DNA from: Arabidopsis thaliana
Taxonomy: Eukaryota > Streptophyta > Magnoliopsida > Brassicales > Brassicaceae
Length of the DNA stretch: 64,000 bases
Direction: 5' to 3'
Assembly: GCF_000001735.4 (NCBI RefSeq)
Contig: NC_003071.7
Location: 8,735,151 to 8,799,150 of the forward strand
The translations under genes and the position numbers were made by a program. The notes under the pieces are model-generated. The model had not been told where the DNA came from and ran no database searches. It saw only the letters and a program-made list of their open reading frames with translations. Of the stretch, positions 50,247-61,324 are shown one piece after another (the first letter of the stretch is position 1; each line of letters starts with the position of its first letter).

Positions 50247-50600
50247 CGGAGAAGGAGCACGTATAGAAAGGCAGGAAGAGGCATCTTACTTGCTTCACAA
50301 GTAAATCAGAATTTTTTTGAAAAGTAAAAACGTTATTTTGTTTGGTAATAAAATAAAGTAAAACAAAATATTGCTAACGCAAGACTTATCAAGTTCAGTC
50401 GTGACTGTGAGTGTGTTTTTATGTATCTTACTTCATTTTTTGTCTTTCAATTGTGTGTGTGTGTGTGTTTTTTTTTTTTTTTATAATCTATTTGGTTTGG
50501 GTTTATTGTGACCAATGACAAGAAAAGTCTATATTTTATAGTTAGACGTATTATATATATCATGAGATAATATACAAGCAAACACAATTGTAAGCATATA
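50247..50600 (+). pseudogene. fossil of the aldehyde synthase last exon and 3' flank
   Basis: The frame reads ...[11 protein letters not shown] stop (stop at 50302-50304), reproducing the C-terminus EEASYLLHK of the aldehyde synthase (47308-47340). The similarity continues downstream: AAGACTTATCAA, CAATTGTGTGT, ATCTATTTGGTTTGGGTTTA and GTTAGACGTATT all recur in the same order. The copy has small deletions (for example about 15 bp in the coding part). Only this 3' end of the gene is present. Confidence 0.85.
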
Positions 50601-50919
50601 TAAAAATCAATCAAGTTGTTATGATATTTATGATAACTTTAAACTTTGATTAACAAGAAAGGTAATCCAATAGTAATATTTGTCATACGGTGCCGTTTCA
50701 CTAATAAATGGGCTTACGTAATACGGACCAACACAAAGTGACGTGGTTTCATTTTAAAGGTGTTACTTATCGTCGCCAATGAGATATTGTCAAGGCCCAG
50801 GCCCATTTGCTTGTATCCTCGAGGCAGCAAATTCTTGTATTCCATTTCTCTCCTCTTCTTCCTCTTTCTCTCTCTCACATCTGTATTTGTTGTCTCGATC
50901 GTGTAACTGAGAACGAAGG
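50601..50919. promoter_or_regulatory. promoter of the complex I 39 kDa gene
   Basis: Contains AAGGCCCAGGCCCATTT at 50791-50807 (tandem site-II-type motifs, frequent in nuclear genes for mitochondrial proteins) and a TCTC-rich leader at 50840-50880. Confidence 0.5.
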
Positions 50920-53900
50920 ATGCAAGTAGTTTCCAGGAGATTAGTTCAACGGCCTCTCGTCGGAGGAGCTTCGATCTATTCATCTTCTTCTCTCAGATCG
51001 CTCTACGGAGTCTCTAATCACCGTTAAGTTTCTGCCATTGATTTTTTTCTTATATCAATTGGGATTTCTAGGTTACTTATGTTATGAGTCTCGGGCTAAT
51101 GAGAGATTTGTGTTTTTAATGATTTTGTGTGTTTCCTCTGATTTTAATTAGTGAATGGGACTGATAATTGTCGCTATTCGTCTTCCCTCGCTACTAAGGG
51201 CGTGGGACACCTCGCTCGCAAGGGTACTGGTGGGAGATCTTCCGTAAGGTATGCCATTGCTCTTTTTTAGGGTTTGTTTCCTTTAGAAAATGTTTGAGAA
51301 TTCATATAGGAAGGAGAAACGATATTGGTCTCTGTTAGGATTTAAGTAGGCTTAGTCTATAGCTTTGTTTAGTTTTGAGCTTAAGAGATAGCTTTCATGA
51401 ATTACTTTCCTTCATGGAGAAATGTATCGTCTCTAATGGGTTTGCAGTAGCTTCAGTTTAGTGAACTTTTCTCGAGAGCTTTCTGTTCCGTTTGTCATGG
51501 GAATGAGAAATGTTCTTGCCGTGTTATGTTAAAGCATGCTTATTCTGTATATCTTTTGTTAAGTTTCGAGCTTAGAGGATAGATATTGTAAATTACTTGC
51601 CTTTGCGGAGAAATGTATCATCTTTAAGGGGTTTTTGGTAGCTTTAGCACAGCTAATTTGTAGTTTTTTCGAGAGTTTTCTGTTAAGAGGAAAAGAAGTA
51701 TATGAAAATCTTAATTTCTCCTTTGCTTTGGCAGTGGCATTGTAGCTACAGTATTTGGAGCCACAGGATTTCTGGGTCGTTATCTTGTGCAGCAGCTAGG
51801 TGAGTTGGGTTTATCATTGGTATTACCAGTTGGGTAAATCAATCTTGTTTTTTATTTTGTACATTTGTTGATTTTATTTTGTTACTTGCTAAACTCGAGT
51901 GAATCTTTTCTACTAGCTAAAATGGGATCACAAGTGCTTGTTCCTTTCCGAGGCTCAGAGGACTCTCCTCGACATCTCAAGTTGATGGGAGATTTAGGAC
52001 AGGTAATGTATTCTTTTATTTAACATAATGCTTTCGAGGGTATGCAACAAAAAAACATCTTTACAAAAAACTATGCATTGGATCGGCAAATTTGATGTGT
52101 GTTTGTTGCCTGTATATTCCAGGTGGTACCAATGAAATTTGATCCAAGAGATGAAGACTCGATTAAGGCTGTCATGGCCAAGGCTAATGTCGTTATCAAT
52201 CTAATTGGTGATATTTTGTTGTCTATCTTAATTTTTTCTAGCAAGTATAGTTAAACTTAAAACCATTAAAAAAGTAGCACTGTTCTTTCCATTTTGGATG
52301 ATATTTATTCTACTCCTCAGGAAGAGAGTACGAGACAAGAAATTTCAGTTTTGAAGATGCGAATCATCATATTGCTGAGAAACTTGCATTGGTATGTGTT
52401 TGAATCCTGACAAAATGCGAATCATCTTTTGAATTGTTTCCAAAAAATCCGGTGAACAGGTTTCCATTTTTTTACCCCTCAGAATGTTGCCTACATCTGC
52501 AATGAGCTACACATTTTTAACCTTTGGGATGATACGATCTGCTATGGTTTGCTCTTTTGGTTATTTCTGATTAGATTGGACTTTGTGGATATGTTGTTTC
52601 AGGTGGCCAAGGAACACGGTGGGATAATGAGATATATTCAAGTTTCTTGCCTAGGAGCTTCTGTGTCATCTCCTTCAAGAATGCTGAGGGCAAAAGCTGC
52701 TGCTGAGGAAGCTGTCTTGAACGCACTGCCTGAGGTATACTTACCCGGCTTTCGGTACACATAACTCTCTCTGTTGTAATTATTATCATCGTAATATTTT
52801 ATTCAATATTCATGGTCCTGCTTCTTTTTCAGAGAAAAGAAAGATCCTTTAGATTTTTTTGTGCAGAACTGGGAAAACCGTATATGATGTTATTATTAAA
52901 TTCTAAAACCTTATAAATTTTGAAAGCAAAAGTGAACCTGGGATGGTTAATATAAACTTTTTGTCATCAGCATGCTGCTTCTAGTCAGTTCATGATATAT
53001 ATGTGTTTTGTAGGCAACCATCATGAGACCTGCAACCATGATTGGTACAGAAGACAGAATCTTGAACCCCTGGTCAATGTTCGTTAAAAAATATGGTTTC
53101 CTCCCGCTCATAGGTGGTGGAACCACCAAGTACGTCTTGAATTCTTTGTGCAATTCTTTTCACTGGTTCATAGCAACTTGAAATGTAGATTTAGTTCCGT
53201 CCCTAACGATAACTCTACTGCAGATTCCAGCCTGTTTATGTGGTTGATGTTGCTGCTGCGATTGTTGCTGCTCTAAAGGATGATGGCTCCAGCATGGGGA
53301 AAACATACGAATTGGGTGGTCCAGATGTCTTTACCACTCACGAGTTGGTAAATTCTTTTAATCCTTCATTCTCTGTGTCACTATCCTAGCTCAGTGGGTT
53401 TGATTTCCAAGTATGTCTTGCAGGCAGAGATCATGTATGATATGATTCGTGAATGGCCTCGGTATGTGAAGCTTCCGTTTCCAATTGCCAAGGTAAAAGA
53501 TCGAATCGTGCACTGTCCATGGAAGAAACTCCAAAGAATTTTTGTTTTCCTCTTGAAATACTGTAATACTAATTTCACATATGTCACAATCTGTTCCAGG
53601 CAATGGCGGCTCCTCGAGACTTCATGGTGAACAAAGTCCCGTTCCCCTTACCCTCTCCTCAGATCTTCAACCTGGATCAAATCAATGCACTTACAACCGA
53701 TACACTTGTATCTGACAACGGTTAGTCATTATTCATAGAAGTGAAATGAGTTATTTTCCTTGAGTTAATTGAGTCTCACTTTTTATTGTACAACAATGGC
53801 TATTTCAGCCTTGAAGTTTCAGGATCTGGACCTTGTCCCCCATAAATTGAAGGGATATCCGGTCGAGTTTCTTATCCAATATCGCAAGGGTGGTCCTAAC

Positions 53901-53948
53901 TTCGGTTCTACTGTCAGTGAAAAGATACCAACAGACTTCTACCCTTGA
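50920..53948 (+). CDS. NADH dehydrogenase (ubiquinone) 39 kDa / NDUFA9-like subunit, mitochondrial
   Basis: CDS join(50920..51022, 51152..51248, 51735..51799, 51917..52002, 52123..52207, 52321..52391, 52603..52734, 53014..53129, 53224..53347, 53424..53492, 53600..53720, 53809..53948), 402 aa. It is an accessory subunit of respiratory complex I on the matrix side, belonging to the atypical short-chain dehydrogenase family and binding NADPH structurally. The first about 60 residues ([16 protein letters not shown], then SSSLATKG) form an Arg/Ser-rich mitochondrial presequence. The Rossmann motif is [16 protein letters not shown]. Later landmarks are [51 protein letters not shown] and [13 protein letters not shown]. 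The end is [10 protein letters not shown]. From memory, At2g20360. Confidence 0.95.
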
Positions 53949-54621
53949 TGCTGCTTCTCTGCTCAAAGGTCATTTCCTGGACTAATTTTTTCATGCAAGT
54001 GTCACAATGAGATTGCGGAAACCAGATTTGCTATGTTGATGACTTTCATTTACTTCTGTCAATAATAAACGGGTCCTCCTCTTTGTTGTGTTCTTGAAAA
54101 AATTATAACACATCAACATCATTATAAGTTAGAGAGGGGACAATATATTTCTTGATGTGGTTGGTCCCTTAGGATTTATGCAATGTCTGGTTCGTTTCGA
54201 ACTCCATGTACTACTTCCCTTGAGTAAAACTAAAGCCATATGCTTTCATCTTTGCATTACATATAGCTCGGTGTTGTATGTTTTACTTACGACAAAACGT
54301 ATCAACATGCATCTGTATGCAATAGAGGTTAAACCCTGAGTAATTTGAAGTTTCCTTTACATGGTCAAGAAGGTATTTCGACTCCGTTATCTCCCAGTAA
54401 TGAAACATTGATGTCCATTAACCCATCTTGAGGCCTTCGGTATCCTTAATTTAGGGGTGGGTAAGGAATCTAGTTTATGCAAATCGTAGAATAATTCACT
54501 TTGCTTCTGGCTATAGAAAAAGTAAAGAACTTTAGGGAACCCCAAGAACCAAGCAAAGCATATAGAGCAAATATCATCTCTGGAGAGACAGGATAGACTC
54601 ATTTTTGCAGTCTGTACCAAA
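53949..54621. other. 3' flank of the complex I gene and upstream region of the small orphan gene
   Basis: The 3' UTR probably includes AATAATAAAC near 54060. The rest is ordinary AT-rich spacer. No gene supported. Confidence 0.4.
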
Positions 54622-55005
54622 ATGGAAGATGACGGAGACTATCCCGAACCCGAATCTGGCAGTGGTGGAATAAACTTAAACGGGAGAAATGTTGGTGCGG
54701 TGATGGTGGCGCCTAGGGATGTAGACATAGCGAGTCAAAGTGGTTGCAGGATCAATATCTACGTGAACAGCAATGTTCAAGCAACATGTGGTTCAGCTTT
54801 GATCGGTAGCAAGGTTAAGCTAAGAGATCCTGGTGTTCATCTCCATATAGATGACGTTAAAATGACCCGCGACGATACCATATCTAGACAGAAGGAGATG
54901 ACCTTGATTAAGGTTGGGTTATGTTTGGTCTGTCTTTTTAACATGTTTCTAGTATTCATTCTCTTCCTCTCCTCTTGGTTCCGGAAGGAAAGTGGTTCCG
55001 TATAG
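54622..55005 (+). CDS. small uncharacterised protein with a C-terminal membrane anchor
   Basis: A single-exon ORF of 127 aa beginning MEDDGDYPEPESGSGGINLN. I do not recognise a domain. Residues 1-95 are polar, with a central part (INIYVNSNVQATCGSALIGS followed by KVKLRDPGVHLHIDDVKM) alternating like beta strands. Residues about 97-118 (VGLCLVCLFNMFLVFILFLSSW) form one strongly hydrophobic segment, followed by a short basic tail RKESGSV. This layout suggests a tail-anchored protein, cytosolic side N-terminal; that is inference. Codon content is gene-like and no stop or frameshift is seen. From memory this corresponds to At2g20362, annotated as unknown. It could be a lineage-specific gene. Confidence 0.7.
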   Translation: MEDDGDYPEPESGSGGINLNGRNVGAVMVAPRDVDIASQSGCRINIYVNSNVQATCGSALIGSKVKLRDPGVHLHIDDVKMTRDDTISRQKEMTLIKVGLCLVCLFNMFLVFILFLSSWFRKESGSV

Positions 55006-57204
55006 ATCTCCCCATCAACCGATGATCATGCTAAGAAGTAAGAACGATCTCGCCTATAATTGTTTCCTCGATTTAGTTATACTTATCTATGTCCTAATTT
55101 GTAGATTATTCCAGAAAGTTCCTATCTATAACAGTCAAAAACACACCATATGTTGTCTTAATTCATATCATTCCAGATTAAATCGAAGATTAATGCTATA
55201 GTCCAATCATATAAACTATGTAGTAGTCTAGTGGGACAAACGACGTGACGATATCAAGAGGGTACAGGATTAAAAGCTATGAAGTACGTTACCAATTACA
55301 ATCTCAAGATTCTCAACCACCGGATTATAACTACAAGTACCGATTTGGCGATTTGACGAATACAGATCTATCAATTAGCTAGAAATTTTCTTTCCATGCA
55401 TTTTCCCACCCTCCCATTAGATGATGATGATTAGAAGACCACGATCTCATTGGTGTTCACTGATTCAAGAGCATTTCAAGAGAATATAATTCTTAATTAT
55501 GAATTTGTTCAATAATTAATCCCCACCCCACTTTTCCAAATCACCCTTACATGTTCACCAATTGTAACAAATAATTAAAGAATCAAAAGTGATTTCTTTT
55601 TTAATACTTATTGTTGGGAAATACTTAATGCTAGTCCATAACTCTCTTCAATTATTTAAAGGAGGAGTAAGTAAGTTTTTTTGCAAGTCCTTTTGTGGTA
55701 TCCATGTGAGTTATACATTGGGGAGCACAAACTTCCCCACTCCCACAAGCCACGTTTGTCGCTTAAAGTTTCTAAGTTTTTTTAATTTTCGCTCTTTTTG
55801 GTTTGTTATTTATGAGTGTATGGAAGTGGAGTCTCCCCCTTGAACACTTCAACATTTACACTACTAATCCCGACTTAGACGACAAACATTTTTTCTAAGT
55901 TCGAATGTAATTCTCCTAATTCGCTTTGACCTGTTTTTGAATTTTATACTATTCAATTTTAATTTAGATATTTATCTACTTTAGACTTGTAGAAAATTGT
56001 TTTCAATACGAGCATATTTATTACCTACTATGGAACCATTTACGGATTTACCACCATAAATTAGACACCAGTATTCATATAAACTATCTCTAATTTTGAA
56101 TTTAAACAAACGAAAACAAAACTTAAATCTTCAACTGGCTAACAAAATTTTACTCATCAATAAAACAAAGCAGTGCATTTTGTTTTGCATTCTAATGTCT
56201 CTTTTCTCTTATTCGACCTACATCAATAGTTTCATACAAACAAAGTCATTTTGGAGCATTTTTGGTCTTTGTTTAGACTTAATTATTTATGTAATTAGGT
56301 TTGCAAAAAGGCTAGTCATCTGCTTTATGCTTACTGTCAATCCGTCATCATTAGTTGGACATCATGCACGAGATTTGGTCTCAACAAAAATATTAACCTA
56401 TTTCTACACAACATTCAAACTAAGGCAGTCAAAACTTATGTACTTATTGAAATACTAATTGATTAGCAGAGAGACGTTAAACAATGAGCTTGAACTTGAA
56501 GTAATCATGTTACAACGTGTTTTGGTTCATGCTTAGTGCTTACCATCAAATTCTGCGATTTGTGTTATTTCCAACGTATAGCATGCTACAAACCACTCAC
56601 ATGATTACACATGGAATCGTACCCACACGCTCGTCGAAATCGCACGTTACGCGCGAAACTGAGTCAAAGAGGTTTATATCTGACGTCATCGACACTTGAA
56701 ACCGACATGTTTTCACACGTGGCAAGGTCCCACTGGTCACCGACAACTACAAGAAAAAACTGCCGGCGCAGATTTAGCCGTCCGACTAACGTGCGCTTTC
56801 AATTACATTATACAGAAGTCTCTCTTTCTTTCATTGACGGTGATGAAGACCAGCTCAAAGCCAGGTCAAAATCCATCAATCCTGGCCTCATCAATGTTAA
56901 AAATCTTTACTTTCACACATCTCTAGATCTTCCATAGAAGGATCAATCAAAAGCTGTAATCTTTCTTTCTTCCTCGTAGCTCCTTCTCTTGCGGATCCTT
57001 GTCGGTACACTTCTACATTCTCAAATCTGATTCCTTTCTGGAGTTGCTCCTGAGCTACGGTTCAGCTTCAATTACTTCGATCTCGTGTAAAAATCACTTC
57101 TAGAAGCTTTGATAAGCTTTGATAGGAGTTGGTTTTACTCTTTAGGGTTTTGTTTGAGTTTGATCTTTATTGTATAGATGTTGTGATCTTCGTACACTCT
57201 ATAT
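55006..57204. other. intergenic spacer and MUR3 promoter / 5' UTR
   Basis: AT-rich to about 56500. ORFs of 60-120 codons here (for example 56096-56458) are shadow-like, AT-driven and lack homology I can recognise. 56700-57204 is more GC-balanced, with a pyrimidine-rich leader (56940-57000), and belongs to MUR3. A two-codon upstream ORF (ATG TTG TGA, 57178-57186) lies 18 bp before the MUR3 start. Confidence 0.45.
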
Positions 57205-59064
57205 ATGTTTCCAAGGGTTTCTATGAGGCGTCGCTCTGCTGAAGTTTCTCCTACAGAGCCAATGGAGAAGGGAAATGGAAAAAATCAGACTAATCGAATC
57301 TGTTTGTTGGTTGCTTTGTCACTCTTTTTCTGGGCATTGTTGTTGTACTTCCATTTTGTTGTCTTAGGGACTAGTAACATTGATAAACAGCTCCAATTGC
57401 AACCTAGTTATGCTCAATCTCAGCCATCATCAGTCTCTCTTCGTGTTGATAAATTCCCTATAGAGCCTCATGCAGCTCCATCGAAACCACCTCCCAAAGA
57501 GCCTTTAGTTACTATCGATAAGCCAATACTCCCTCCTGCACCAGTAGCCAATTCTAGTTCCACCTTTAAGCCACCTAGAATTGTTGAGAGCGGGAAGAAA
57601 CAGGAGTTTTCGTTTATAAGAGCCTTGAAGACAGTAGACAACAAGAGTGACCCTTGTGGAGGGAAGTACATTTATGTTCACAATCTACCCTCAAAGTTCA
57701 ATGAGGATATGCTTAGAGACTGTAAGAAGCTTAGTCTCTGGACTAACATGTGTAAGTTCACAACCAATGCTGGCCTTGGGCCGCCGCTTGAGAATGTTGA
57801 AGGTGTCTTCTCTGATGAAGGTTGGTATGCGACTAATCAGTTTGCTGTTGATGTGATATTCAGCAACCGGATGAAGCAGTACAAATGTTTGACAAATGAT
57901 TCTTCCCTTGCTGCTGCCATCTTTGTGCCGTTCTATGCTGGATTCGACATTGCTAGGTATCTGTGGGGATACAATATCTCGAGAAGGGATGCTGCTTCGC
58001 TTGAGTTGGTCGATTGGCTCATGAAGCGGCCTGAGTGGGATATAATGAGGGGAAAAGATCATTTCCTTGTGGCGGGTAGGATAACGTGGGATTTTAGGAG
58101 ATTGTCTGAAGAAGAAACTGATTGGGGCAACAAGCTTCTCTTCTTACCGGCTGCCAAGAACATGTCTATGCTTGTGGTTGAGTCGAGCCCATGGAATGCT
58201 AATGATTTTGGGATCCCGTACCCAACCTACTTCCACCCAGCAAAGGACTCAGAGGTTTTTGAATGGCAAGACCGGATGAGAAACCTGGAAAGGAAGTGGC
58301 TTTTCTCGTTTGCAGGAGCCCCACGACCTGACAATCCGAAATCTATCAGAGGGCAGATCATTGATCAATGTCGAAACTCAAATGTTGGCAAATTATTAGA
58401 ATGCGATTTTGGGGAGAGCAAATGCCATGCACCAAGCAGCATTATGCAAATGTTTCAAAGCTCTCTCTTCTGCCTGCAGCCACAGGGAGACTCTTACACC
58501 CGAAGATCGGCATTTGACTCAATGCTTGCCGGTTGTATACCGGTCTTCTTCCATCCGGGTTCAGCCTACACGCAATACACGTGGCATCTACCCAAGAACT
58601 ACACAACCTACTCGGTATTCATCCCCGAGGATGATGTTCGGAAGAGAAACATAAGCATCGAGGAGCGACTCCTCCAGATTCCAGCCAAGCAGGTCAAGAT
58701 AATGAGAGAGAATGTCATCAACCTCATCCCAAGGCTGATCTACGCAGACCCGAGATCAGAACTGGAGACGCAGAAAGATGCATTTGATGTCTCGGTACAG
58801 GCTGTGATAGACAAGGTGACTCGGTTAAGGAAGAACATGATCGAGGGCCGAACCGAGTATGACTACTTCGTGGAGGAGAACAGCTGGAAGTATGCGTTGC
58901 TGGAGGAAGGCCAACGGGAAGCAGGGGGCCATGTGTGGGACCCGTTCTTCTCCAAACCAAAGCCCGGAGAAGATGGCAGCAGCGATGGTAATGGAGGCAC
59001 GACTATTTCAGCAGATGCAGCTAAGAATTCATGGAAGAGTGAGCAGAGAGATAAGACACAGTGA
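57205..59064 (+). CDS. MUR3: xyloglucan galactosyltransferase MUR3 (KATAMARI1)
   Basis: Intronless CDS of 619 aa. It is a Golgi type II membrane protein of family GT47. It transfers galactose in beta-1,2 linkage from UDP-Gal to the third xylose of the XXXG xyloglucan unit, the acceptor site for MUR2 fucosylation; the same gene was found as KAM1, affecting endomembrane and actin organisation. Residues about 31-53 ([20 protein letters not shown]) are the signal anchor. A Pro/Ser-rich stem runs to about residue 145, followed by the exostosin-type catalytic domain from [20 protein letters not shown]. Conserved stretches are [58 protein letters not shown] and [19 protein letters not shown]. The stop is at 59062-59064. 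From memory, At2g20370. Confidence 0.96.
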   Translation: MFPRVSMRRRSAEVSPTEPMEKGNGKNQTNRICLLVALSLFFWALLLYFHFVVLGTSNIDKQLQLQPSYAQSQPSSVSLRVDKFPIEPHAAPSKPPPKEPLVTIDKPILPPAPVANSSSTFKPPRIVESGKKQEFSFIRALKTVDNKSDPCGGKYIYVHNLPSKFNEDMLRDCKKLSLWTNMCKFTTNAGLGPPLENVEGVFSDEGWYATNQFAVDVIFSNRMKQYKCLTNDSSLAAAIFVPFYAGFDIARYLWGYNISRRDAASLELVDWLMKRPEWDIMRGKDHFLVAGRITWDFRRLSEEETDWGNKLLFLPAAKNMSMLVVESSPWNANDFGIPYPTYFHPAKDSEVFEWQDRMRNLERKWLFSFAGAPRPDNPKSIRGQIIDQCRNSNVGKLLECDFGESKCHAPSSIMQMFQSSLFCLQPQGDSYTRRSAFDSMLAGCIPVFFHPGSAYTQYTWHLPKNYTTYSVFIPEDDVRKRNISIEERLLQIPAKQVKIMRENVINLIPRLIYADPRSELETQKDAFDVSVQAVIDKVTRLRKNMIEGRTEYDYFVEENSWKYALLEEGQREAGGHVWDPFFSKPKPGEDGSSDGNGGTTISADAAKNSWKSEQRDKTQ

Positions 59065-59667
59065 AAAGAGACAGAAACCACATTTTGTTACGGTTTTGAT
59101 ATAGTTTTCGGTTACTATTTATACGGACAAAAAATGATTTATTTTTGTTGTATTGGTATCAAATGTAGTTTCTCCAGTTTCATAGAGATAAGTTTGTTTG
59201 TATCAGTTACCCACAGAAATTAATAATAAGAAGTGACCCTTTTCAAGTTTCTAACTGAAGACAGTGCCTATGTTTAATTTCGTTTGCATTTGACATTTTG
59301 CATTTGCAACACATATTCAGAACTAAAAACGGACATTACCCGCTAGTCTCATGCATCATTCATCAAACAGTAGCAGACCGAGTTTGTCATCAAAGGGTTA
59401 ATCAAAGAGACAGACAAGTCCCGAAATAAGCTTAATCATCTACAAGCAAGTCAATGCCAGATATTTATAAGCAAAAACAATGTCAGGCACTAAAATAACT
59501 CACTAAATAAGCTTAAACCATCATCCTACAAAGCAAGTGACTGCAGATCATATTTATAAGCAAAAACAATGTCAGGCACTAAAAGAAAAAGAACTCACTA
59601 AATAAGCTTAAACCATCATCCTACAAAGCAAGTGACTGCAGATCATATTTATAAGCGCTCAAACCTG
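59065..59667. other. intergenic 3' region between convergent MUR3 and the kelch gene
   Basis: 59065-59240 is the probable MUR3 3' UTR (AATTAATAATAAG near 59218). The remainder is dominated by a tandem repeat. No gene. Confidence 0.5.
59425..59655. repeat. tandem repeat, about 89-95-bp unit, just over two copies
   Basis: Unit 59461-59549 (ATATTTATAAGCAAAAACAA ... CAAGTGACTGCAGATC) is repeated at 59550-59644 with a small insertion (AAAAGAAAAAGAA versus AAAATAA). A partial diverged copy lies at 59425-59460 and a partial unit at 59645-59655. It sits directly downstream of the kelch-gene stop codon (59668), inside its likely 3' UTR. Confidence 0.92.
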
Positions 59668-60881
59668 TCAAACAGTAGCAGATTTAGCCCCAACGAATTG
59701 GTAATACTTAGGGACTCTAAGAACTGCATCGAACCACTCGATCTTCCCCCAAATCTCTTTCTTGCTGCGCTTTTCAAGGGAAATTTCTGCGCACCAAACC
59801 ATCTTCTCCTCATACCCACTTGCAGGCACATACTTGTGCCACAAAACAACCAGCTTACCACCACAATCCGCCAACTTAACACTACTATATCTAGCAAACT
59901 TAGGTAGCCCTTCTAATCCCACTAATGATCTCCAAACTCCTCCCTGTCTTCTTCTCCATCTAAACTTTACACTGGGGTCATAATGATAGGTAATCTCCTC
60001 TATCATGCAAAAAGAACCTCGACCTAAATCTGTATTGACCGAAAATCCTAACACTTCATATCCTTCCGAAACCTTTGGCTTAAAAGCCACAACCTCCGTA
60101 GAAAGTAATGACCGAAGCTTCGGAAATAAAGGCGCAAGCTCCTCAGCATCCTGTGCAACAAAGCTCAAAAGTTTACTAACTTTCATGTAAAGCATTCCTT
60201 TCATATGTTGGAGTTTGAATATCCGTTTGTTGGGCGGCACAGGAATCCAAGTTTGAGTGTCTGTGTTGTACACTTCAACACAGTTCAGAGAATCAGAGGT
60301 TCCTGCTAGATACATATACCCATCAAGGTCACTATTGGTGAGAGCTAGTCGCATTCTTGGGGCTTCAAGCCATGTGTGAGTTCGACAGTCAAGAAACCAG
60401 AGTTAGAGAATGGAGAACCTTCTTCAATGGCTGCTCTAAAGGCATAAAGATAAGAACCAACAGCGATGAGACTTGGGAATTCCACAGGAGGAGAGTTGAG
60501 GATTGGAGCCAAAAGATGAACACTATTTTTCTTCTTTTTAGTGGTAAGGGTTTGATTAGGTTTCCGGTAGAGAGTGAACCAGCCAGGGTTAGGTTCACCA
60601 GGAAAGCTTAAGCAAACATAGAGAAATGTCTCAGTGCGGCTTAAGAGGATTCGAGTCTGGTAAAGCTCCGGTGAAGCAAGGATTGCTCTGAAGGTTTTGG
60701 AGACTAAGGAGAGCTTAGGGTAATATGATTGCGAGAGGCGGGCTAAGATGGTCACTATCAAATCATTCGGAAGTGAGTTCGATTCTGGTGACAGTTTCTT
60801 CCTCCTCTTCTTCTCTGGAGACGACGACATTGGCGAGATCAGACAAATCGGAAACCTCTCCGGAAATCGCTTGGCAGGCAA
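59668..60881 (-). pseudogene. F-box/kelch-repeat gene interrupted by a one-base frameshift
   Basis: The 5' half (60345..60881) encodes MPAKRFPERF..., or more likely starts at the second Met (MSSSPEKKRRK, about 60830). It has an F-box (LPNDLIVTILARLSQSYYPK, then LSLVSKTFRAIL) and the first kelch strands. Near 60385-60425 the family continuation FLDCRTHTWLEAPRMRLALT appears in a different frame, which itself is blocked by a TAA just upstream. The 3' half then runs open to 59668 (YMYLAGTSDSLNCVEVYN..., WRSLVGLEGLPKF..., ending VGAKSATV). An F-box/kelch protein would be the substrate-recognition subunit of an SCF ubiquitin ligase. Both halves look well conserved apart from the break, so this is a recent pseudogene, a sequence error, or a gene using a small unrecognised intron. 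From memory, At2g20380, annotated as kelch protein. Confidence 0.75.
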
Positions 60882-61324
60882 GACTTCTCTGATTCTAATG
60901 ATCCCATGGGTGGGCTTGCTTTTTTCAAATTGGCTTCTTCTTTTGTATGATGTTGGGATATTTAGCTAACTAGGCCTTGATGGTCATGTAACATTTTAAT
61001 TCTCATGCAATTAATATGATTGAAGCAGTGTTAGGATTCTAATTTACATTTTGATTGATGCAATTAGGACTTGAATGCTTAAACAAACACGTAAAACATA
61101 TATATGAAAACATAAAGGAGGCCAAATCAAAACGGATATAGCAATGCTGTTATTCACTAGACTCTCAATCATGTATTCAACTTTTGTATACTCCTAAAAA
61201 ATTGTTCATTATTAGTAAATAAAAGACCCAATTCTCTCTCTTGTTCCACAAGATATAATGGAATGGAATAAAACCCTAGCCAGGAGCTCCACCAAGCGTT
61301 CTCTCTCTCTCTCTCTTTCTCTTT
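60882..61324. other. kelch-gene upstream region and 3' flank of the Coa1-like gene
   Basis: AT-rich, with a CT microsatellite at about 61299-61322 next to the stop codon of the following gene. No gene seen. Confidence 0.4.

Noticed and set aside
50107..50304. 65-codon ORF over ERF exon 2 ending EEASYLLHK
   Set aside because: As a whole it is not a gene: most of it is a shadow of the ERF frame. Its last codons are the aldehyde synthase relic reported separately.
56096..56937. Two overlapping-type ORFs of 108-120 codons upstream of MUR3
   Set aside because: No homology seen and skewed AT composition; the second lies in the MUR3 promoter and leader.
58409..59104. Plus- and minus-strand ORFs inside MUR3
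   Set aside because: Shadows in a long intronless coding sequence; no independent signals.
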